Source: Synergistaceae bacterium
GTDB lineage: Bacteria > Synergistota > Synergistia > Synergistales > Synergistaceae
Direction: 5' to 3'
DNA length: 7,119 nt
Assembly: GCA_031274115.1 (NCBI GenBank)
Contig: JAISQP010000016.1
Coordinates: forward strand, 1-7,119
Both the position numbers and the translations under genes were made by a program. The notes under the pieces were generated by a model. It was not told the origin of the DNA. It was given only the letters and a program-made list of their open reading frames with translations, and did no database searches. Shown here piece after piece: positions 1-5,079 of the stretch. How positions within the stretch are numbered: the first letter of the stretch is position 1; the number at the start of each line of letters is the position of its first letter.

Positions 1-552
1 GCCTCTCGTGGCGTTGAAGGCCGAGAATATGAACCCCTCGACGGGCCAGAGGAGACCTCTGGACTCAAGCAGTTTGGAAACCCTCGCGTTCTGACGCTCC
101 GCGTCGAATTTCGGCGTCATGGCCGCTACCTTGAGAGCGATGTCAACATCCGTCATGGGGACGAATACCGATGGCTGAACGGCCGGCGCGGCCGGCATGT
201 CCTGAGGTAGAATGGCGGCCACGTCGATAGCCTGCTTCATCAGGCCGACTATCGCTTTTACGGACGACACCGTGGCCTCCGCGGGGCCAATCGGCGTCTT
301 TGTCCTGTCCATAAAGGCGTACTTCCCAGGCACAATCCCGGCGACGTCAAGCGCGCCTTGAGGCGAGTCCACGTTTGCTCGCGCCGGCCGCGCGAACGCG
401 ACAAACGCTAAAATAACGGCGGCGAACACTAACACGCGCTTTCCCACTTTAGCGCGGCGCGCGCCAATATCCGCCGAACTCAAATAAAAAGCCATCCCAG
501 GGCCAATCGAAACAGGGCAACGACGCACGTTCAATCTGCTCCTTATCGTCAT
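1..552 (-). CDS. Exported protein, probable M23/LytM-type peptidase, 3' end missing
   Basis: The first 184 codons are present and the reading frame is still open at the window edge. The ATG at 552 follows a strong AGGAGG site with a 6-base gap, which fixes the start. Residues 1-39 are basic and unusually long for a signal n-region. Residues 40-54 are hydrophobic and are followed by an A-R-A site at 57-59, so cleavage before N60 is likely and the protein should act outside the inner membrane. Residues 60-164 match nothing I recognise. Residues 166-184 (RGLLWPVEGFIFSAFNATRG, here written in part) resemble the entry strand of M23 peptidases, in which WPV-G-I-S-F is followed by an R-G turn before the HxxxD motif. 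The zinc ligands HxxxD and HxH would lie past position 1, so peptidase activity cannot be judged. If the call is right, the role would be peptidoglycan cleavage or cell-wall remodelling. It could instead be another secreted protein with a chance match. Confidence 0.6.
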   Translation of the reverse strand, partial: MTIRSRLNVRRCPVSIGPGMAFYLSSADIGARRAKVGKRVLVFAAVILAFVAFARPARANVDSPQGALDVAGIVPGKYAFMDRTKTPIGPAEATVSSVKAIVGLMKQAIDVAAILPQDMPAAPAVQPSVFVPMTDVDIALKVAAMTPKFDAERQNARVSKLLESRGLLWPVEGFIFSAFNATRG

Positions 553-571
553 CAGATACCTCCTGCAGGGT

Positions 572-583
572 TATTAATTTGTA
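572..583. repeat. 12-base direct repeat, copy 1
   Basis: TATTAATTTGTA occurs here, just upstream of the ribosome site of the M23-like gene, and again at 812-823 in the same orientation. The spacing is 240 bases. Both copies are A+T-rich, so chance is possible. Confidence 0.4.
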
Positions 584-614
584 TTTTCAATCGCTAAAAT
601 TCTTTTGCCGTTTA

Positions 615-641
615 CGAACAATGTTCGAAGCATTCGCATTC
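615..641. promoter_or_regulatory. Palindrome cluster, possible operator
   Basis: CGAACAATGTTCG at 615-627 is a perfect dyad with 6-base arms around one central base. It runs into a second, shorter dyad CGAAGCATTCG (626-636) and a tandem GCATTC repeat (630-641). The cluster sits about 65-90 bases before the start of the M23-like gene, a reasonable operator position. The GAAC-N3-GTTC core resembles Gram-positive LexA boxes, but the spacer is one base shorter than their usual four. The binding protein is unknown. Confidence 0.3.
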
Positions 642-768
642 ACAAACTTTGGCAATGCTAACACAAAACCCTCAAGATGGCAAATTCGCAAATCGCGCCC
701 GGATCTCCAAAGAACTCCAATCATGCGGGCAAACTTTTACCACTGCCCACCGTTTTGTTGACGTAAGA

Positions 769-793
769 ATCGGCAGGGCTTTGACTCGCCGAT
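769..793 (-). terminator. Weak stem-loop after the winged-helix gene
   Basis: ATCGGC (769-774) pairs with GCCGAT (788-793) around a 13-base loop, about 20 bases past the stop of the 78-residue gene. On the minus strand only a short TCTTA follows, not a T run. An intrinsic terminator is therefore possible but poorly supported. Confidence 0.2.
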
Positions 794-811
794 CGTGACA
801 GCGTTATCGTC

Positions 812-823
812 TATTAATTTGTA
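812..823. repeat. 12-base direct repeat, copy 2
   Basis: This second TATTAATTTGTA overlaps the last codons and stop of the 78-residue winged-helix gene. Read on the minus strand, the copy encodes the terminal T-N-stop. Confidence 0.4.
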
Positions 824-1050
824 AAAGACACATGATAACCATCCATGTTACTGTACACCAATCCGGAGTCGCTCCACTGCTGCAGCGTTTTTTTAACTTC
901 GTGTGGACTGGCGTCTATGCCGTGATTCCCTAAGTGTTCGACGATTTCGCTTACCAGGAAACTCTCGTTTTTCTTGTCCTGAAAAACCCAATTATAAATG
1001 AAAGGTTCGATATCGGTCTTGTCTTTATCTGTAATTATCACATTACGCAT
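814..1050 (-). CDS. Small winged-helix-like protein, 78 residues
   Basis: I do not recognise a named family. The pattern is that of one compact winged helix-turn-helix. Helix 1 lies at about 13-24, helix 2 at 31-43 (FLVSEIVEHLG), a putative recognition helix at 48-62 (SPHEVKKTLQQW), and a wing hairpin at 63-76 (GLVYSNMDGYHVSF). No other domain, signal or membrane segment is present, so a cytoplasmic DNA-binding or protein-binding role is inferred. The ATG at 1050 has a GAGGG site about ten bases upstream. That site overlaps the stop of the HD fragment before it, so the two were probably once co-expressed. The gene is much richer in A+T than the ABC operon and has Asn/Lys-leaning codons, which suggests acquisition by transfer. 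It could regulate its own locus or be an orphan left by a decayed module. Confidence 0.6.
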   Translation of the reverse strand: MRNVIITDKDKTDIEPFIYNWVFQDKKNESFLVSEIVEHLGNHGIDASPHEVKKTLQQWSDSGLVYSNMDGYHVSFTN

Positions 1051-1063
1051 AAAATCACTTCCC

Positions 1064-1279
1064 TCATGTATGATATTTTATAAATAAACAGTTACAAGGA
1101 CCACGTAAAAACAATGAAATTATTCCATTATACACAGCCATCAAAGCCGCTTCTGTTTTGTGACTATAAGGAGGGTGGCCTACGTCGTGCAATAATCCTG
1201 TTATTCTCACCGCCTGATATAATAACATGTATAAAACGGAGTATTCGCCTAGTTTTCCATAATAATACAAATTGAGCAT
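1064..1279 (-). pseudogene. Remnant of an HD-domain phosphohydrolase
   Basis: The 71-codon frame contains VRITGLLHDVGHPPYSH at residues 24-40. This matches the HD-metal motif of dGTPase/SAMHD1-like phosphohydrolases, in which the H31-D32 pair binds metal and HxxxH-P-P-x-S-H is typical. Those enzymes are normally several hundred residues long. Here the region carrying the first metal-binding His is absent, because an in-frame TGA lies four codons before the ATG and the ABC gene ends 36 bases upstream. After E-A-A-L (43-46) the sequence shows no family resemblance and stops at 71. I checked the other two frames just after that point and found early stops, so a single frameshift does not restore the rest. 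No convincing ribosome site precedes the ATG. I read it as a dead fragment, A+T-rich and probably foreign. A small novel HD-like peptide is a weaker option. Confidence 0.6.
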
Positions 1280-1315
1280 ATGAAATGCTCACAAAAAACA
1301 AACAAAACCGTTTTT

Positions 1316-2110
1316 TCAGAGCTTGGGCAGCGCCGCCAGAAGAGCTCTGGTGTAGCTGTGGGAGGGGCGCTCCAGGAGTTCCGACGTGTCCCCGGACTCC
1401 ACGATACCGCCCTTGTAGAGGACTATGGCGCGAGTCGCGGCGCGGCGGGCCAGCAGGAGGTCGTGCGTCACCAATATCATGGACATGCCGGCCTTCACGC
1501 GGCGGCTCAAGACCTCGAGCACCTCTCCGCGCGTCGAAACGTCCTGCATCGCGGTGGGTTCGTCGCACAGCAGGAGCTCCGGTTCGAGTATCAGGGCTCT
1601 CGCGACCGCGACCCTCTGGCGCTGTCCTCCCGAGAGGGAATAGCGCACGCGGACGTCGTGCAGGTCGTCAGGAAGCTTGAGCTCCGCCAGGAGGTCCTTC
1701 GCTCTCTTCAAGCCCTCCGCTCTCTCTTCGCGGGCGCCGTGGACGACGTTCCACGGCTCCGTCACGGCGCCCTGTACGGTCAGGGTAGGCGGCAGCGACC
1801 CGTAGGGATCCTGCAGCACATATCCGCATCGGCGGCGGGCCGCCGTGCGTTCACCCTCCGTCATCGCGTCAAATGACCGCCCGAGCAGCTCGACGCTGCC
1901 GGCTGAAGGCTTGACGAGGCCGAGCAGCGAGCGCAGGAGCGTAGTCTTACCGCTTCCGGACTCCCCGACGACGGCGAGCGTCTCGCCCTTTTCGAGGGAG
2001 AAGGAGACGGACTTCAGGGCCCAGACCCCTTCGGCCCGCCCCTTGAAGAGGCGGCGGCGTCCCTTGAAATGGACTCCAAGATCTCTGACGTTTAAATACG
2101 CGTCACTCAT
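1316..2110 (-). CDS. Peptide/nickel-type ABC transporter ATPase (DppF/NikE-like)
   Basis: This is the second nucleotide-binding subunit of the importer and hydrolyses ATP on the cytoplasmic face. Its 264 residues show Walker A GESGSGKT (49-56), Q-loop Q100 in LQDPYGSL, signature LSGGQ (159-163), Walker B LLLCDE (179-184) and switch H216 in VTHD. All catalytic residues are kept. The D-loop reads A-M-Q-D where most relatives have S-A-L-D; the Asp is retained. The C-terminus (PSHSYTRALLAALPKL) stops at the beginning of the oligopeptide-type tail. The length therefore resembles NikE (about 268) more than DppF (over 300). The ATG at 2110 overlaps the preceding ATPase gene by 8 bases and follows a GGAGG site. 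It is the last gene of the operon, and I see no G+C-rich terminator after it. The substrate is undetermined, so no symbol is assigned. Confidence 0.93.
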   Translation of the reverse strand: MSDAYLNVRDLGVHFKGRRRLFKGRAEGVWALKSVSFSLEKGETLAVVGESGSGKTTLLRSLLGLVKPSAGSVELLGRSFDAMTEGERTAARRRCGYVLQDPYGSLPPTLTVQGAVTEPWNVVHGAREERAEGLKRAKDLLAELKLPDDLHDVRVRYSLSGGQRQRVAVARALILEPELLLCDEPTAMQDVSTRGEVLEVLSRRVKAGMSMILVTHDLLLARRAATRAIVLYKGGIVESGDTSELLERPSHSYTRALLAALPKL

Positions 2111-2927
2111 AACGGCCCTCCCCCGGCGTCTCCATCTCTCGGATCGCCTCGATCAGCCGCTTCGTGTAGGGCTGTTCGGGGGCGCTCGCGAGCTTGCGCG
2201 AAGGACCGCTCTCCACGATCCTTCCGTCCTTCATCACTATCAGGGTATCGCATATTCCGGCGGCCAGCGGCAGGTCGTGCGTCACCAGCAGGAGCCCCAT
2301 GCCGCGCCCGCGCACCAGCTCCGCCGTCGTCTCCAACACCTCATGCTGCGTTATCACGTCGAGGGCCGTCGTCGGCTCGTCAGCAAGAAGAAAATCCGGC
2401 TCGCACGAGAGCGCGGCGGCAAGCGCGGCCCGCTGCTTCTGCCCGCCTGACAGCTCGTGCGGGTAACGCCCCAGCGCCGATTCATCCAGCCCGACCGTCC
2501 GAATCAGCTGCGCGGCCCGTTCGCGCCCTTCGCGCCTAGGCGTCTTCATGTGATGCTCCAGAACCTCGGTAATGTGGCGCTCTATCGTGAGGTGCGGCGT
2601 GAAGGAGTTCATAGCGCCCTGAGGGACCAGCGCTATTCTGCGCCAGCGCCAGACGTTCATGGCCTCCTCTTTGAGAGAGAGAAGGTCCTCTCCGTCGCAG
2701 ATCACCTGCCCGGCGACCAGCGTCCCCGGCGGCAGCAGACGTGGTATGGCCATCAAAGCGCTCGATTTGCCGCTGCCCGACTCCCCCACAAGCCCGACCA
2801 GGTCGCCCGTCGCCACGCTGAACGAACAGTTTTCCACGGCGCGAACCTCTTTGTCCCGGCCTCTGTATGTGACTGAAAGGCTTCGAAGCTCGACAGCCCT
2901 CCTAGGCGTATTCCCGCCGGAGGTCAT
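2103..2927 (-). CDS. Peptide/nickel-type ABC transporter ATPase (DppD/NikD-like)
   Basis: This is the first nucleotide-binding subunit, 274 residues, expected to pair with the other ATPase beneath the two permeases. It has Walker A GESGSGKS (48-55), Q-loop Q103 within VPQGAMNSF, signature LSGGQ (159-163), Walker B FLLADE (179-184), an intact T-A-L-D D-loop (187-190) and switch H217 in VTHD. The C-terminus EQPYTKRLIEAI (251-262) is the short oligopeptide-type tail. The PQGAMNS motif is typical of one branch of peptide-importer ATPases. I chose the ATG at 2927 because it forms an ATGA overlap with the stop of the upstream permease and has an AAGGAGG site 7 bases before it. A longer open frame continues upstream but only shadows the permease gene. 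The substrate is not predictable. Confidence 0.94.
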   Translation of the reverse strand: MTSGGNTPRRAVELRSLSVTYRGRDKEVRAVENCSFSVATGDLVGLVGESGSGKSSALMAIPRLLPPGTLVAGQVICDGEDLLSLKEEAMNVWRWRRIALVPQGAMNSFTPHLTIERHITEVLEHHMKTPRREGRERAAQLIRTVGLDESALGRYPHELSGGQKQRAALAAALSCEPDFLLADEPTTALDVITQHEVLETTAELVRGRGMGLLLVTHDLPLAAGICDTLIVMKDGRIVESGPSRKLASAPEQPYTKRLIEAIREMETPGEGRYE

Positions 2928-4114
2928 TCCATCGCCTCCTTGAGCGCTTCCTGTTTCGTCTCCATGGCGAGCCTGGGGTCGGCTTTTTCCTCCAGCTTGC
3001 GCCCTATATCCATGAAGAGCAGACAGATCACGGCTATCCCGATCCCGGGAGGCAGGACGGTCCACCACGCCCCGTTGGTGAAGGCGCCGAACGTGTGCGC
3101 TTCGTGCAGCATTCTCCCCCAGGAGGCAAGCCGGGGGTCGGAGAGCCCGAGAAAGGCCAGTCCGGCTTCGGCCAGTATCGCCCCCGGCACGCCGAGAGCC
3201 ACGTTTGCGAGCAGGAGGGGGAGCGCCTCCGGGACGAGATGACGGAAGAGGATATAGTTCCGCTTCGCGCCCAGAGCCCGCAGGCCCTCGACCCATGGGG
3301 CGTCGCGCAGGGAGAGCGTCATGGCCCGCACGGTCCGGGCCGTCCCCATCCATGAGAATATGGAGAGAATGAAGACGAGGTTCCAGAGCCCCTTGCCCCA
3401 CATCCCGGCGAGCACCATCAGGATGGGCAGCGTCGGGATGGACAGGAGTACGTCCACCGCGCGCATGATGATCGAGTCGGTCAGCCCGCCGGCGTACCCG
3501 GACAAGAGGCCCAGAGACAGGCCGAGAAGCGTGGAGATCAGCGTCGCCGCGATCCCCACCAGGAGCGACACGCGGACGCCACGAACCAGAAGCGCGGCGA
3601 CGTCGCGCCCGCGCTGGTCCGAGCCGAGCAAGCCCCATCGCCCGCCCTCGATCCTCATCTCGACCTCCCCCTCGCCGTCGAGCGATAGGCTGTATTCGCC
3701 CGGAGAGGGGAAGAGGATCGGGGCCATATTCTCGAACGGGCTGTGTCGCAGCGCTCTTTTAAATTGAATGTCGCGGGCGTCGATGTCCAGCTCTCCGGCG
3801 CCGCTCGCGAGCGTAAAGCTCCCCTCCGGGGTCCTCCATTCGAGCGCGCCGCCGTCCATGCGCCCGGTGACGGATATCCGCAGCGGAGGGGCGTAGTTCC
3901 ACGTCAGAGGCGCGACAGCGCCGGGATCTTCGGATGTATCGACGCGCAAGACCGCCGTCCCGCCGATCGAACGATCCAGCCAGCCCGGCTTCGAGTAAGG
4001 CGGCGCCTGGGGACCGTCCTTCAGCCCGAGCGCCCTCGGCCCGACGATCGCCAGGAGCGCGAGCAGAAGGAGTAATATCTCGCTCCACCGGCGTTTGAAA
4101 ATCATCCTCTTCAT
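2924..4114 (-). CDS. Peptide/nickel-type ABC permease (DppC-like) with large extracytoplasmic insert
   Basis: This inner-membrane channel subunit has 396 residues, against roughly 280-300 for ordinary DppC/OppC proteins. TM1 is at about 12-27. Residues 30-160 are hydrophilic and probably mostly beta, with repeated alternating patterns and a turn-rich PSPGEYSLSLDGEGEVEM stretch (137-153). The normal family core resumes at 161 with GLLGSDQRGRDV, the usual G-T/S-D-x-x-G-R-D motif. Further helices lie near 181-206, 226-240, 244-258, 299-324 and 353-371. The cytoplasmic EAA-type loop that docks the ATPase is at 276-299 (EGLRALGA...RHLVPEALP). The ATG at 4114 forms an ATGA overlap with the preceding permease. 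A second in-frame ATG three codons later is also possible, since GAGAGG lies before it. The insert should face the periplasm, where the binding protein docks; its function is unknown. Confidence 0.92.
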   Translation of the reverse strand: MKRMIFKRRWSEILLLLLALLAIVGPRALGLKDGPQAPPYSKPGWLDRSIGGTAVLRVDTSEDPGAVAPLTWNYAPPLRISVTGRMDGGALEWRTPEGSFTLASGAGELDIDARDIQFKRALRHSPFENMAPILFPSPGEYSLSLDGEGEVEMRIEGGRWGLLGSDQRGRDVAALLVRGVRVSLLVGIAATLISTLLGLSLGLLSGYAGGLTDSIIMRAVDVLLSIPTLPILMVLAGMWGKGLWNLVFILSIFSWMGTARTVRAMTLSLRDAPWVEGLRALGAKRNYILFRHLVPEALPLLLANVALGVPGAILAEAGLAFLGLSDPRLASWGRMLHEAHTFGAFTNGAWWTVLPPGIGIAVICLLFMDIGRKLEEKADPRLAMETKQEALKEAME

Positions 4115-5079
4115 CCTCTCGAGCCCTCGCGCCTGACGCGCGGATCGACGAGGGCGTAACAGACGTCGGCCAGGAGATTGCAGCCCACCGTCAGAAGAGC
4201 CAGCAGGAAAAACGCCGCGCCGGCCGACGGGTAGTCGTGCGAGTTTGTGGCCTCCAGCAGAAAGCGTCCGACCCCGTTCAGCGAGAAGACGGTCTCCGTG
4301 ATGACCGCGCCGCTCACCACCGACGGCAGGGAGAGAAGCAGAATCGTCAGAACGGGCGGCAGTATGGACCGGAAAGCGTGATTCCACACCACGCGGCGGT
4401 ACGGCAACCCCCTGGCCCGCGCCATCAAAACGTAGTCCTCGCCCATGGCCTTCACCATCATATTTCTGATGTAGAGCGCCCACCCGCCGAAGCTCAGGAG
4501 CACGAGCGAGAAGACTGGCAGGGCGAGATGCCAGACGTAGTCGAGCGCTCCGTATATTCCCCCCGGCGGAGGGACAGACGTGGTCCCGCGCAGAGGGAAC
4601 AGCGGCCAGGTATAGGCGAAGCACAGCAGAAGCAGTATCTGCACGAAAAACGACGGGAATGAGAATGAAACGGCCCCCCCGACGAGAACGAGCCGCTCGG
4701 CGTTAGAACCCCGCTTCAGAGCGGCCTTTACGCCAAGCCAGCCTCCCAGCGCGGCTGACAGGACCAGCGAGGGGAGCAGAAGAGCCACGGTGTTCGGAGC
4801 GCGTTTTTTCAGCTCGTCCCAGACCGGCGCACCCGTCATCATCGACAGGCCGAAACGGAACGACAGCATCTCTCGGATATACACGACGAACTGCTCTCCC
4901 ATGGGCTTGTCCAGCCCCCACTGCGCGGCGAGCTGCTGTTTTGCCTCCGGAGAGAAGCGCGGGTCCACGATGCCGGTGAGCGGGTCGCCGGGCATGATTC
5001 TGAACAGAAAGAAGTTGAGCACGAGGACCGAGATCAGTACAACCGCGGAACCGAACACGCGCTTCAAAAAGACGTTCAT
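4111..5079 (-). CDS. Peptide/nickel-type ABC permease (DppB-like)
   Basis: This is the other channel subunit, 322 residues, a normal length for DppB/OppB. TM1 is at about 10-28, followed by the periplasmic RIMPGDPL motif (27-34) and the segment LAAQWGLDKPMGEQFVVYI (50-68), both hallmarks of the family. More helices lie near 98-118, 130-157, 183-204, 243-262 and 287-310. The EAA-type loop that contacts the ATPase is at 214-240 (EDYVLMARARGL...FRSILPP). The end, YALVDPRVR (308-316), is the usual C-terminal signature. The ATG at 5079 overlaps the binding-protein stop as ATGA. The upstream GAAGG is weak and distant, so start-up probably relies on coupling to the previous gene. Nothing in this subunit looks altered, in contrast to its partner permease. 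Confidence 0.94.
   Translation of the reverse strand: MNVFLKRVFGSAVVLISVLVLNFFLFRIMPGDPLTGIVDPRFSPEAKQQLAAQWGLDKPMGEQFVVYIREMLSFRFGLSMMTGAPVWDELKKRAPNTVALLLPSLVLSAALGGWLGVKAALKRGSNAERLVLVGGAVSFSFPSFFVQILLLLCFAYTWPLFPLRGTTSVPPPGGIYGALDYVWHLALPVFSLVLLSFGGWALYIRNMMVKAMGEDYVLMARARGLPYRRVVWNHAFRSILPPVLTILLLSLPSVVSGAVITETVFSLNGVGRFLLEATNSHDYPSAGAAFFLLALLTVGCNLLADVCYALVDPRVRREGSRG

Larger units (their letters stand above)
553..813. other. A+T-rich non-coding gap upstream of the M23-like gene
   Basis: This 261-base stretch lies between the winged-helix gene and the M23-like gene, both on the minus strand. I see no convincing gene in it. A 60-codon plus-strand frame opens with TTG, lacks a ribosome site and has no family resemblance. 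The stretch holds the AGGAGG site of the M23-like gene (560-565), a palindrome cluster (615-641), a weak stem-loop (769-793) and one copy of a 12-base repeat. No -35/-10 pair close to consensus stands out on the minus strand. Confidence 0.6.

Noticed and set aside
615..627. Canonical LexA SOS box
   Set aside because: The spacer between GAAC and GTTC is three bases, not the usual four, so only a resemblance is reported.
579..761. Plus-strand 60-codon frame in the gap before the M23-like gene
   Set aside because: It begins with TTG, has no ribosome site, shows no family resemblance and overlaps the palindrome cluster.
1300..1316. AAAACCGTTTT next to the ABC operon stop as a terminator
   Set aside because: The arms are A/T with a one-base centre and cannot form a stable G+C hairpin.
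2928..3638. Upstream extension of the first ATPase gene, giving a 511-residue product
   Set aside because: The extra residues are Arg/Pro/Gly-rich shadow sequence of the permease gene. The ATG at 2927 has a strong ribosome site and an ATGA overlap.
4115..4624. Upstream extension of the DppC-like permease gene, giving a 566-residue product
   Set aside because: The extension is a shadow of the DppB-like gene. The true start near 4114 precedes a normal first membrane helix and overlaps the upstream stop.
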